From JANQRA01 sp035550735 (lineage in GTDB: Bacteria > Actinomycetota > Acidimicrobiia > Spongiisociales > ZC4RG35), in the NCBI GenBank assembly GCA_035550735.1, contig DASZOM010000016.1, positions 1 to 56,865 of the forward strand: DNA of 56,865 bases. Reading direction: 5' to 3'. Below, piece after piece: positions 1 to 7,199 of this stretch (position 1 is its first letter; every line of letters starts with the position of its first letter). The position numbers and the translations under genes are program-made. The notes beneath the pieces were generated by a model. It saw only the letters and a program-made list of their open reading frames with translations. It made no database searches and was not told where the DNA came from.

Positions 1-798
1 ACGAGCGATCTCCTCGACGTACGACCGGGCGGCAACCACATCCTCGGGGCGGGCATTGCGGATCTGCAGGTCGGCGGTGTGGTCCGGATTGGAGAAGACC
101 AGGATGTTGCGGTCGGCCAGACCTTGCTCGAAAGAGGAGGCGGCGCCGTCGGGATCGGCTTGCAAGATCAGCCGGGAGAGCCGCGCCCGGATCTGACCAG
201 TGGTCAGCCCCGCCGCTTCGCCGAGGATCGAATCGAGGACGAAGTCGACGGTCTCCCCGGGGAGGTGACCAAGGGCATGCTCGAACACCCTCACCTTGGG
301 GAGATCGATGAGCCCGGCGGAGAACGACTCCCATACTCGCCATAGCGAGCCGGTCAGGGACACCGCCCGGGACAACTGATCTTCGGAGGATCGGCGGGTC
401 AAGGTCAACGCCGCCGCGACTTCCACCGCCGCGTACTCCACTTCCTCGGAGGAGCGGAGGACACCTGAGTCGGGGTCAGATGGGGGGGCATACGCCACCT
501 CGGCCATTGCCTGGTACTTCCCCGCCTCGTGATGAGACGCCAGCCGGGACCGAGCCTGCATCAACCGGACGACATCGTGACCATTCAGCTCCGACACATC
601 GATCGACGAGACCACGGCGGCCAGATACGGGCCGGGCAGGATTTGCTCCAGATCATCTGGAAGCACTTGACGGTCGGGTGCCGTCCACCCGTCGGCCAAG
701 AGACGACATGTCAATTCGTAGGAGACGTCGATGTCGTCGTGATACTCAGGTCCCTCCCCCGGCAAGAGCCCGATCCCACTGGCTGGTGGATCGAACAT
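1..798 (-). CDS. DUF222 (13E12-repeat type) protein, 3' end cut by window edge
   Basis: Open for 266 codons from ATG at 798 to the window edge, with no stop reached. The middle carries the DUF222 pattern: a helix LMQARSRLASHHEAGKYQAM followed later by LTTGQIRARLSRLI and ADPDGAA. Family members usually continue into a C-terminal HNH endonuclease domain, which would lie outside the window. An in-frame upstream ATG at 816 exists, but it lies inside the promoter spacer, so the 798 start (leaderless) is preferred. An SOS box overlaps the start. In mycobacteria several 13E12 genes are LexA-controlled; the actual function of these proteins is not settled. Family call is confident; the nuclease function is inferred only. 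Confidence 0.8.
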   Translation of the reverse strand, partial: MFDPPASGIGLLPGEGPEYHDDIDVSYELTCRLLADGWTAPDRQVLPDDLEQILPGPYLAAVVSSIDVSELNGHDVVRLMQARSRLASHHEAGKYQAMAEVAYAPPSDPDSGVLRSSEEVEYAAVEVAAALTLTRRSSEDQLSRAVSLTGSLWRVWESFSAGLIDLPKVRVFEHALGHLPGETVDFVLDSILGEAAGLTTGQIRARLSRLILQADPDGAASSFEQGLADRNILVFSNPDHTADLQIRNARPEDVVAARSYVEEIAR

Positions 799-835
799 AT
801 GTTCGATTCTAGACATGTCCCGCCCTGTCTGTCAA
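791..835 (-). promoter_or_regulatory. Promoter with SOS (LexA) box for the DUF222 gene
   Basis: On the minus strand TTGACA (830-835), an 18-base spacer and TAGAAT (806-811) are followed directly by the perfect palindrome TCGAACATATGTTCGA (791-806). This matches the mycobacterial/actinobacterial SOS box TCGAAC-N4-GTTCGA exactly. The ATG lies inside the palindrome, 7 bases after the -10, so LexA would cover the transcription start of a leaderless mRNA. Confidence 0.85.
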
Positions 836-855
836 CCCCTTTCAGCAAATTTCTT

Positions 856-1302
856 CTAACGCTGCGCATCGTCAACCGCGCAGCCATCGGGGTGTGGGTC
901 TCGAACCGTGACGACCTCGGCGACGGCGCCCAAGTCGGGCTCCAGTGGCCATGCCACCACCGCCCATCTCCCTGCTGGCACCTTGGCCGTTCCGGTGTAG
1001 ATCCGCTCACCACTCCTCAGCAGCGGGATGAGAACAGGCTCGGCCGGGGCACGAGTGCGACCGTCATCGACGAGGTCGACAGGAACCAGCCCAGCCAGCT
1101 CTTCGAGAACGCCGGAAGCCTCGAGCGATCCCCAAGCAAACCCGTTGGGCACCGGCTCGAAGGTGAGGGTCACATGGATCGTCGAGCCGTCTACGTCCGC
1201 CGCGAGCTCGAACCCGGGCGTCACAGCCGCGATTGGCGTCACCGGCAGCAGCGTGAGACCGGCAATCAGAAGGGCACAAGTCGCGGTCCGTCGAAACGCC
1301 AC
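856..1302 (-). CDS. Small secreted protein of unknown function
   Basis: A 148-residue protein. Residues 1-26 look like a Sec signal peptide: a basic start (MAFRR), a hydrophobic core and an Ala-rich cleavage region around PIAAV. The mature part is acidic, with short beta-strand-like segments and one Cys near the end. No family recognised. It stands alone between the DUF222 promoter region and a divergent small lipoprotein gene. The opposite strand is also open here, but lacks a signal sequence or any recognisable pattern until the lipoprotein begins, so the minus-strand reading is preferred. Confidence 0.6.
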   Translation of the reverse strand: MAFRRTATCALLIAGLTLLPVTPIAAVTPGFELAADVDGSTIHVTLTFEPVPNGFAWGSLEASGVLEELAGLVPVDLVDDGRTRAPAEPVLIPLLRSGERIYTGTAKVPAGRWAVVAWPLEPDLGAVAEVVTVRDPHPDGCAVDDAQR

Positions 1303-1377
1303 ACCTCACCAACGTGTCGTGCCGAAGGCTGGTTCCTCATTCCGGGATCGTCAGCTCTTTGCTATTTTCGTCTCAGC

Positions 1378-1788
1378 GTGCGAACTCGCTTTGGACCTTG
1401 GGTCCAGGTCTGGCTTGTGGTGGCGATGGCGACTCTCACCTCGTGCGCCGACCGTCAGGCCAATGACTTCCTCGAAATGGAGCTCACCCAACCCGGGACG
1501 GACCAGCTGACCTTCGCCGAAGTCCCCATCCAATCCTGTTTCGCCGGCTCGATCGTTGCCTACGACGACACCGACGACTCGTGGCGAATCCAACTGGATG
1601 AAGAGCAGGGCGGGATCGAGGTCGCAGTTCTCGTCACGACGCCGGGCGGAGAGCGACTCCATGGGTTGCTAGAGGAGGCGGAGCAACTGTTCCCAGGATT
1701 CTCCGGGTCCGGGACGGCGGAGCTCCGCCCCGAAGGCGATCCGAACGCAGATCCATCCACCGTTCAGGTGGCCTGGCTCTGCGACTGA
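1378..1788 (+). CDS. Small lipoprotein of unknown function
   Basis: A 136-residue protein from GTG 1378. It starts with a basic residue pair, then a hydrophobic stretch ending in a lipobox-like LTSC at about residues 24-27, so it is probably exported and lipid-anchored. The rest is acidic and beta-rich, ending VAWLCD. The frame is open much further upstream, but the signal sequence and a TATTTT hexamer preceded by TGC (1360-1368), nine bases before the GTG, argue for this start. It ends 10 bases from the convergent BMC operon end. No family recognised. Confidence 0.55.
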   Translation: MRTRFGPWVQVWLVVAMATLTSCADRQANDFLEMELTQPGTDQLTFAEVPIQSCFAGSIVAYDDTDDSWRIQLDEEQGGIEVAVLVTTPGGERLHGLLEEAEQLFPGFSGSGTAELRPEGDPNADPSTVQVAWLCD

Positions 1789-1798
1789 CGACCTGCTT

Positions 1799-2086
1799 TC
1801 ACTCCACCTCGCGCAGCTCCCCGTCCACAGCCAGCTCGTCGACCACGCCGACGACCACGGCCCGGATCGCACCGGTGTCGATACCGAGGATCTGACGGGC
1901 GGAGTTGCCCTCGTCGAGGATGAGCACCTTCTCCCCCATCCCGGCGTCTACCACGTCGATGCAGATCGTGTAGCCGGAGGGCCCACCCTCGAGGTCGTCG
2001 AGGTCGCAGAGCAGCAACCGGTGCTCCTCGAGAAGGGGGATCTCGATGGTCGAAACGACAGTGCCCACCACACGGCCCAGCTTCAC
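1799..2086 (-). CDS. BMC-P pentameric vertex shell protein (EutN/CcmL family)
   Basis: A 95-residue protein with the EutN/CcmL barrel pattern: KLGRVVGTVVSTIE at the start, a central strand LLLCDLDD, GEKVLILDEGNSAR in the middle and AVVVGVVDEL near the end. BMC-P pentamers cap the vertices of microcompartment shells. It is the last gene of the BMC operon and overlaps the previous BMC-P gene by 4 bases (ATGA), so the two are translationally coupled. It is the third BMC-P paralogue here, as is common in metabolosome loci. Confidence 0.93.
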   Translation of the reverse strand: MKLGRVVGTVVSTIEIPLLEEHRLLLCDLDDLEGGPSGYTICIDVVDAGMGEKVLILDEGNSARQILGIDTGAIRAVVVGVVDELAVDGELREVE

Positions 2087-2361
2087 GTCTCGACCCCGAT
2101 GTGGACGTCGTCGACGATCCCGACCACGGCGTGGTCGACCGGGACGAAACGGACCGGCATCGCCTCCGCCGCCTCCCGGGAGCTGACGAAGTAGACCAGC
2201 TCGCCCGGTCCGGCGGTGTGCAACGCATCGGCTGCCACCACGGTCCCTCCCGACGGCTCCTGTCCCTTGTCGAGTGGCTGGATCAGGAGGAAGCGGACAC
2301 CCTCGAGACCGGCGGCCTTCTCGGTGGCCACGACACTGCCGAGCACCCGCGCCAGCTGCAC
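2083..2361 (-). CDS. BMC-P pentameric vertex shell protein
   Basis: A 92-residue EutN/CcmL-family protein: it starts QLARVLGSVVATEK, has GELVYFVSSREAAEA in place of the usual GE.VLV..G..AR motif, and ends with AVVGIVDDVHI. The diverged middle motif suggests this paralogue is specialised relative to the other two BMC-P proteins in the operon. One base separates it from the upstream BMC-T gene, and it overlaps the downstream BMC-P gene. Confidence 0.92.
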   Translation of the reverse strand: MQLARVLGSVVATEKAAGLEGVRFLLIQPLDKGQEPSGGTVVAADALHTAGPGELVYFVSSREAAEAMPVRFVPVDHAVVGIVDDVHIGVET

Positions 2362-2362
2362 G

Positions 2363-2953
2363 TCAGATCCCGGCCTCGACCCGCCGCATGAAACGCGGCT
2401 CGGCGGAGAGGTTGGCCGCCATGTCGGCGTGGAGCTGGGGGACGACGTCGGAGCGCACCAATGTCCCGTGGGGTGCCACCCGGGAGACCGCTGACTCGAC
2501 GGCCGCCTCGACCTCGGCCACCACCCCGGAGAACAGCACGTATCCCTTCCCTCCCAGGCCGTCGGAGAGTCTCACCGACGACACCGTCACGTCGGCCGCC
2601 TTGACGCCGGCGTCGGCGGCATCGATGGCCGCGGCGGCGCTGGCGGTCTCCACGATCCCGAGCGCCTCGGCGCTCAGACCCGCTCCGGTGCTCCCGCGGA
2701 CGATGGCGGCGGTGACATCGGGATGGATGTCGGGGAGGAACACCGAGTCGGTCAGGCTGCCCACGGCGATCCCGATGTCGTGGGCGATCTCCACACTGGC
2801 AGTGTCCCCGGACACCATGACCAGGAAGCGGCCGGGATGCACCGTCCCCGCGTAGATGGCCGCGATCGGGGCGGTCTTCACCATGGCGTCCCCGGCGACG
2901 ATGCCGGCCGAGATCGAGTCGAACTCGAGGAGCGCCAGCGCAGGGTCAGACAA
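2363..2953 (-). CDS. BMC-T tandem-domain trimeric shell protein
   Basis: A 196-residue protein with two BMC folds in tandem (about residues 4-88 and 97-180). Domain 1 begins ALALLEFDSISAGIVAGDAM; domain 2 begins EALGIVETASAAAAIDAADA. BMC-T trimers occupy hexamer positions and often form the larger, sometimes gated, pores. No cysteine is present in the pore loops, so the Fe-S site known from PduT is absent. The start overlaps the aldehyde dehydrogenase stop by 8 bases, showing tight coupling to the cargo enzyme. Confidence 0.93.
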   Translation of the reverse strand: MSDPALALLEFDSISAGIVAGDAMVKTAPIAAIYAGTVHPGRFLVMVSGDTASVEIAHDIGIAVGSLTDSVFLPDIHPDVTAAIVRGSTGAGLSAEALGIVETASAAAAIDAADAGVKAADVTVSSVRLSDGLGGKGYVLFSGVVAEVEAAVESAVSRVAPHGTLVRSDVVPQLHADMAANLSAEPRFMRRVEAGI

Positions 2954-4403
2954 TGCGGAGCGCCCCGACCACGCTGATTCGCCGCACCCGGGAGAAATGG
3001 CGAGGTCGGGTCAGGCCCTCACCGGTGGGGCTGGCGATCGAGAAAGAGGTGAATCCCTCCCCACCCTCACCGAGCCCGGCGTAGTTGGGCCCGTTGGCCA
3101 CGAAGATGCTGCAGTTCATCGCCCGGGCCATGCGGGTGATCGTGTCCACGTTGGTGGAGTGGATCGACGCCGTGTGCCGGAACCCGTGCTCGGAGCGGAC
3201 AGCGAGCTCGATTGCGTCGTCCACATTGTGCACCCGGACCACAGGCATCACCGGCATCATCTGCTCGGTCCATACCAGGTTGTGCTCCCTGGGCACCTCG
3301 GCCACGACGAGCCGGACGTCATCGTCGGCAGTGATCCCGATCTCGGAGAGGATGCGGCCGGCGCTCTTCCCGATGAAGGCGGGATTGATCATCCCCGGCT
3401 TGTTGGGTGGGCCCATCTCCCGGAAGATCACCCGCTCCAGCCGCTTCAGCTCGTGCTCCTTGAGGCGGTAGGCGCCATTGGCCGCCATCGCCTGGACGAG
3501 ACGATCGGCGACCGTGTCGACCACGATGGCGGTCTTCTCGTCGGTGCAGATCACGTTGTTGTCGAACGATGCGCCACGAACGATGTCACGCCCGGCGGAC
3601 TGGACATCGGCCGTCTGATCCACCACGGCGGGGGGGTTGCCCGGGCCGGCGGTGATCGCCTTCTTGTTGGTCTTCAACGCCTCCTGGACCACGCCGGGGC
3701 CACCGGTGACCAGCAGCACCCGGACGTCGGGATGGTGCATCACCTCCTTGGCACTCTCCAATGTGGGGTGGGGCGTGGTGGTGATGAGGTCGTGCGGGCC
3801 ACCGGCGGCCACGATGGCCCGGTTCAGCAGCTTGATGTTCTCCACCGACACCAGGGCGGCGTTGGGATGCACGTTGAACACGGCGGCATTGCCGGCGGAC
3901 ACGATCGAGATGGAGTTGTTGATGATCGTCGAAGTCGGGTTGGTGGTCGGGGTTATCGAGGCGATCACCCCGTAGGGGGCGTACTCGGTGACCATCATCC
4001 CGGAGTCCCCGGTGACCACATGTGGCTCGAGATCCTCGGGCCCGGGGGTGCGGGTGGTCACCAGACGGTTCTTGATCACCTTGTCCTCGGCGCGCCCGAT
4101 CCCGGTCTCCTCGGCGGCCAGGTAGGCGAGCCGCTCCCCCTCGCGCAGCATGGATGCCCTCATGCCCTCCACGATCGCCTTCCGCCCTTCGAGCCCCATC
4201 CCCCGGTACGACTCGTATGCCTTGCGCGCCGCGGCCACCGCCTGGTCGATGTCGGCGTGGACCCCGTCGCCCAGCTCGACCTCGGACACGGCGAGCTCGT
4301 CACCGGCGCGGATGGCAGGCCCGGCCCGGGAGGCGAACTCGGCGGCTGCGACCCGGCCCTTGACCCGGTCGATGATCTGGCGGATCTCGGACTCGCTGAG
4401 CAT
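2946..4403 (-). CDS. BMC-associated CoA-acylating aldehyde dehydrogenase (EutE/PduP-like)
   Basis: A 485-residue protein of the EutE/PduP type, which oxidises a short aldehyde with NAD+ and CoA to acyl-CoA. The catalytic Cys is in FDNNVICTDEK; VTGGPGVV and AGPGNPPAVVD fit the cofactor region. Residues 1-20 (SESEIRQIIDRVKGRVAA) form a predicted amphipathic helix typical of an encapsulation peptide that docks cargo to the shell. Paired with DeoC, the expected substrate is acetaldehyde and the product acetyl-CoA. No phosphotransacylase (PduL) or alcohol dehydrogenase is encoded in the operon, so CoA and NADH recycling must come from elsewhere or differ. Confidence 0.93.
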   Translation of the reverse strand: MLSESEIRQIIDRVKGRVAAAEFASRAGPAIRAGDELAVSEVELGDGVHADIDQAVAAARKAYESYRGMGLEGRKAIVEGMRASMLREGERLAYLAAEETGIGRAEDKVIKNRLVTTRTPGPEDLEPHVVTGDSGMMVTEYAPYGVIASITPTTNPTSTIINNSISIVSAGNAAVFNVHPNAALVSVENIKLLNRAIVAAGGPHDLITTTPHPTLESAKEVMHHPDVRVLLVTGGPGVVQEALKTNKKAITAGPGNPPAVVDQTADVQSAGRDIVRGASFDNNVICTDEKTAIVVDTVADRLVQAMAANGAYRLKEHELKRLERVIFREMGPPNKPGMINPAFIGKSAGRILSEIGITADDDVRLVVAEVPREHNLVWTEQMMPVMPVVRVHNVDDAIELAVRSEHGFRHTASIHSTNVDTITRMARAMNCSIFVANGPNYAGLGEGGEGFTSFSIASPTGEGLTRPRHFSRVRRISVVGALRIV

Positions 4404-4407
4404 GCCC

Positions 4408-4716
4408 CTATCCAGAGCGGGCCTCCTCCCCCTTGTGATACCTCACCTCGCCGCCGACGTCCCACGAGTCGACGATGGCCATGATCACGGCATCACAGGG
4501 CCGGTCCCGTGTCATCTCGGTCTGCCGGGCCGAGCTGCCCGAGGCGTAGAGGACCACCTCGCCGTGACCGGCGCCGACGGCGTCGACCGCCACCACATAG
4601 GAGCCTGTCTCCACGCCGCCTTCGTCGATCTGGCGAACGACGAGCAGCTTCATCCCCTCCATGAGGGGCTCCTTGCGGCTGGCGACCAGCGTCCCGGCGA
4701 CCCTGCCTAGCTGCAT
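4408..4716 (-). CDS. BMC-P pentameric vertex shell protein
   Basis: A 102-residue EutN/CcmL-family protein: it starts QLGRVAGTLVASRKEP, then MKLLVVRQID, GEVVLYASGSSARQT and AVIMAIVDSW. It is the most canonical of the three vertex proteins here. It lies between BMC-H and the aldehyde dehydrogenase, 4 bases before the latter. The C-terminal tail (about 14 residues after VRYHKG) is charged and longer than usual. Confidence 0.93.
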   Translation of the reverse strand: MQLGRVAGTLVASRKEPLMEGMKLLVVRQIDEGGVETGSYVVAVDAVGAGHGEVVLYASGSSARQTEMTRDRPCDAVIMAIVDSWDVGGEVRYHKGEEARSG

Positions 4717-4730
4717 GACGCCGAAAGCAC

Positions 4731-5033
4731 CTAGCCCAGCTCTTCCTGAGCCTGCTCCTGACGGCCCAGTGGCAGCGTGAGGTCGACGTTGACGTGGGGA
4801 CGGGCGATGACGTGGGTCGCGGTCACTTCGCCGACCTTCTCGGCGCCGCGGACACCGGCGTCCACCGCCGCCTTCACCGCCGCCACGTCGCCACGGACCA
4901 CCGCGGTGACATAGCCGCCACCCGTCTTCTCCATGCCGACGAGCTCCACCTTGGCCGCCTTGACCATGGCATCGGCAGCCTCGACCATGGCCGGGAAGCT
5001 GCGGGCTTCGATCATTCCAAGAGCTTCAGCCAT
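4731..5033 (-). CDS. BMC-H hexameric shell protein
   Basis: A 100-residue single BMC domain protein: EALGMIEARSFPAMVEAADA, the pore loop EKTGGGY, then VVRGDVAAVKAAVDAG. This is the main facet hexamer of the shell and the only BMC-H gene in the operon. A very strong ribosome binding site, GGAGGAG, lies a few bases before the ATG, consistent with the high amount of this protein a shell needs. The C-terminal tail after the fold is acidic and Gln-rich. Confidence 0.96.
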   Translation of the reverse strand: MAEALGMIEARSFPAMVEAADAMVKAAKVELVGMEKTGGGYVTAVVRGDVAAVKAAVDAGVRGAEKVGEVTATHVIARPHVNVDLTLPLGRQEQAQEELG

Positions 5034-5072
5034 GAAGCTCCTCCTTTCCTGTCTTCTCCATCCCGATAATCG

Positions 5073-5705
5073 CTACTTGCCTGCGTCCCGCCCGGTCAGA
5101 CCCTCCAGGGCCGACACGGCCGCCTGCCAACCGACGTCGATGTCCCGCTCCTCGCCGCCAAGATAGATACGGCCCATGGAGCCGAAGCTGCGCACCTCGA
5201 GCACGTTGATCTCGGCCGCCTTCTCCGCCTCGTTGGCAGCCAGGGACGCATAGGCAGCGGGCTCGCACTCGAGGACATAGAGGGTCTGGCCGGGGATGAT
5301 CATCTGCCCGTGCCGGGTCCGATTGATGAGCTGGGCATGATGATCGTCGATGCGTCTGATGATCTGTGAGCTGAGGATGCGGGGCTTGATCCGATCGTCC
5401 TCGTCCTGCTCGATGGACTCGAGGATCGCCTCTCCCGCCGCCCGGGTCTCCGCCTGGTCGGGCGAGTGGATCTCGAGGACCCCGAAGTAGCGCTCGATGA
5501 TCTGCAAGCCGGGCTTGACCGTGGTCGCCTTGAGGGCGACATCACTGAGCCGGTTGATCTCGATGCCCGGCGCCACCTCGACCCAGAGCGAGGCGTCACC
5601 GGCCAGGGGCAGGAACCCTTGCGCCACCGTCCCCAGGAAGGCGGCGTACTGGGGCTGCAGGCTGTCCAGGAACGCGTAGGACCTGAGCTCAATACCTTTC
5701 GTCAC
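5073..5705 (-). CDS. BMC-T tandem-domain shell protein with extended domains
   Basis: A 210-residue protein. Two BMC-like units are visible: residues about 45-110 (VEVAPGIEINRLSDVALKAT, then FGVLEIHS) and about 140-205 (LYVLECEPAAYASLAANEAE, then GRIYLGG). Each is preceded by an extra hairpin segment, which sets it apart from the other BMC-T in the operon. GTG at 5705 is chosen because GGAGG lies five bases upstream; an in-frame ATG at 5753 would overlap deoC by 65 bases. With the GTG the overlap is 17 bases. Its position next to the enzymes suggests a substrate-selective or gated pore (inference). Confidence 0.85.
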   Translation of the reverse strand: MTKGIELRSYAFLDSLQPQYAAFLGTVAQGFLPLAGDASLWVEVAPGIEINRLSDVALKATTVKPGLQIIERYFGVLEIHSPDQAETRAAGEAILESIEQDEDDRIKPRILSSQIIRRIDDHHAQLINRTRHGQMIIPGQTLYVLECEPAAYASLAANEAEKAAEINVLEVRSFGSMGRIYLGGEERDIDVGWQAAVSALEGLTGRDAGK

Positions 5706-6522
5706 TATCTCCTCCGTCGCTTCCGCTGACGATCTGAACACCTGCTGACGCACCGATCCTGGTGGCCCCGGCGGCGATCATGTCCTCGGCGTCGTCGGCG
5801 GTGCGCACCCCGCCCGACGCCTTCACTCCCATCTCCGGGCCCACGGTCTCCCGCATAAGGGCCACGTCGTAGACCGTGGCGCCCCCGGGCCCGAAGCCGG
5901 TCGAGGTCTTCACGAAGTCGGCCTTGGCCCGCTTGGCCAGCGCCGAGGCGATCACCTTCTCCTCGTCGGTGAGGAGGGCGGTCTCCAGGATCACCTTGCA
6001 CACCGCTCCCACCTCGTGCGCGGCGTCGACCACCTTGACGATGTCGTCGTAGACCAGTTCGTGGTCGCCGGAGCGGAGGGCACCGATGTTGATCACCATG
6101 TCGACCTCACGCGCCCCGTCGCGCAAGGCCTTGCGCGCCTCCATCGCCTTGACCTCGGTGGTCGTGGCGCCGAGGGGGAACCCGATCACCGTGCACACCG
6201 GGACTCCCGTGCCACGGAGGTTGTTGGCGGCGCGCCTGACCCAGGTCGGGTTGATGCACACCGAGGCGAACCCGTACCGCTCCGCCTCGGCACAGAGCTT
6301 GTCGATGTCGGCGGCGGTGGCGTCGGCGCCGAGCAGGGTGTGATCGATGTACTTGGCCAGGTCGAGAGGGACGTCGGCCGCCTCCCCGTGGAAGGCGACC
6401 CGGTCGGCTCCATTGGCCACCACCTGGCGAACGTGATCACCGGTCTCCGCCATGTCGTAGCGGGCGGAGAGGGCGGCAAGCACCTCCCTCGTGATCGCCT
6501 CGACCAGGGCTTCCCGATTCAT
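5689..6522 (-). CDS. deoC: Deoxyribose-phosphate aldolase, BMC cargo
   Basis: A 277-residue class I aldolase cleaving 2-deoxyribose-5-phosphate to acetaldehyde and glyceraldehyde-3-phosphate. The active site is intact: the Schiff-base Lys in DFVKTSTGFG, the second Lys in GVKASGGVRT, and the acidic residue in VDMVINIG. The enzyme core starts near residue 55 (DLAKYIDHTLLGAD). Before it lies an extra N-terminal region whose first 20 residues (NREALVEAITREVLAALSAR) form a predicted amphipathic helix, a probable encapsulation peptide. ATG 6522 is preferred to ATG 6588 because it lies 13 bases after the rpiB stop. The product acetaldehyde fits the downstream aldehyde dehydrogenase. Confidence 0.93.
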   Translation of the reverse strand: MNREALVEAITREVLAALSARYDMAETGDHVRQVVANGADRVAFHGEAADVPLDLAKYIDHTLLGADATAADIDKLCAEAERYGFASVCINPTWVRRAANNLRGTGVPVCTVIGFPLGATTTEVKAMEARKALRDGAREVDMVINIGALRSGDHELVYDDIVKVVDAAHEVGAVCKVILETALLTDEEKVIASALAKRAKADFVKTSTGFGPGGATVYDVALMRETVGPEMGVKASGGVRTADDAEDMIAAGATRIGASAGVQIVSGSDGGDSDERY

Positions 6523-6535
6523 CGCTGACGCGTCT

Positions 6536-7141
6536 TCATTTCGTGTAGAGCTTCTCGATCTCGTCGATCTTGGACACCCGGCGGGCATGGCGGTCCCCGG
6601 CCCACTCGGTCGCCAGCCACTCCTCCACGATCTGCCACGCTAACCCCTCGCCGATCAGACCGGCGCCCAGGGTGAGGACGTTGGCGTGGTTGTGCTCCCG
6701 GCTGTTGCGGGCGGAGGAGATGTCGTAGCAGAGGGCGGCCCGGACCCCCGGGACCTTGTTGGCCACCATCGCCGAGCCGATCCCGGCCCCGTCGACGACG
6801 ATCCCCCAGCGGCACTCGCCGGTGGCTACCTTGACCGCCACGGCATGGGCGAAATCCGGGTAATCCACCGATTCCAGTGAGTCGGTGCCGCAGTCGACCA
6901 CCTCCCAGCCGGCCTCCTTCAACTTGAAGGCGATCCGCTCCTTCATCGGGAACCCGCCATGGTCGGCGCCGACGGCGATCGCCTCGTGGCCGGGCTCTGG
7001 GACGCGAACCGGGGCGTTGTCGGGCTCGGGGGCGGGAGCCGGCGGGGGCGCCGCAGCCTCGGTCACACCATCCAGGATGCGCTCCACCAGCGAACGAATC
7101 TCGTCCTCTCCGGGGAGGCCTCGTTGCGGTGGAGGTGACAT
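6536..7141 (-). CDS. rpiB: RpiB/LacAB-family sugar-phosphate isomerase with BMC targeting extension
   Basis: A 201-residue protein, the first gene of the BMC operon. The RpiB core begins at about residue 54 (AIAVGADHGGFPMKE) and includes CGTDS, DYPDFA, ANKVPGVRAALCYD, SREHNHANVL and the phosphate-binding RHARRVSKI. Residues 10-30 (GEDEIRSLVERILDGVTEAA) form an amphipathic helix followed by a Pro/Ala linker, the architecture of an encapsulation peptide. The loop that holds the catalytic Cys in E. coli RpiB (ICGTG) reads VDGAG here, so Cys is replaced by Asp and the neighbouring Thr by Ala. It probably interconverts pentose phosphates feeding DeoC, but chemistry and substrate may differ. Confidence 0.9.
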   Translation of the reverse strand: MSPPPQRGLPGEDEIRSLVERILDGVTEAAAPPPAPAPEPDNAPVRVPEPGHEAIAVGADHGGFPMKERIAFKLKEAGWEVVDCGTDSLESVDYPDFAHAVAVKVATGECRWGIVVDGAGIGSAMVANKVPGVRAALCYDISSARNSREHNHANVLTLGAGLIGEGLAWQIVEEWLATEWAGDRHARRVSKIDEIEKLYTK

Positions 7142-7150
7142 CGAGGGCGC

Positions 7151-7193
7151 ATCCTAGGAACCACGGCGGGCGGGCGAGCGAGCCACTTATGAT
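7151..7193. promoter_or_regulatory. Divergent promoters between the BMC operon and the HTH gene
   Basis: On the minus strand TAGGAT (7151-7156) lies 9 bases before the rpiB ATG. On the plus strand TATGAT (7188-7193) lies 6 bases before the GTG at 7200. Both fit -10 hexamers of leaderless or near-leaderless transcripts. The 58-base gap is short enough for one bound regulator to affect both directions. No clear palindromic operator was seen. Confidence 0.6.
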
Positions 7194-7199
7194 GCCGTC

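Noticed and set aside
1..798. Mobile element or prophage linked to the 13E12-type gene
   Set aside because: No integrase, transposase, terminal inverted repeat or attachment site is visible around it in the window.
816..816. Upstream ATG for the DUF222 gene
   Set aside because: It lies between the -35 and -10 elements and would not be transcribed from this promoter.
2856..4484. Long plus-strand open frame opposite the aldehyde dehydrogenase
   Set aside because: It is an antisense shadow caused by high GC codon bias; the product is His/Gly/Asp-rich with no motif, while the minus strand encodes a clear enzyme.
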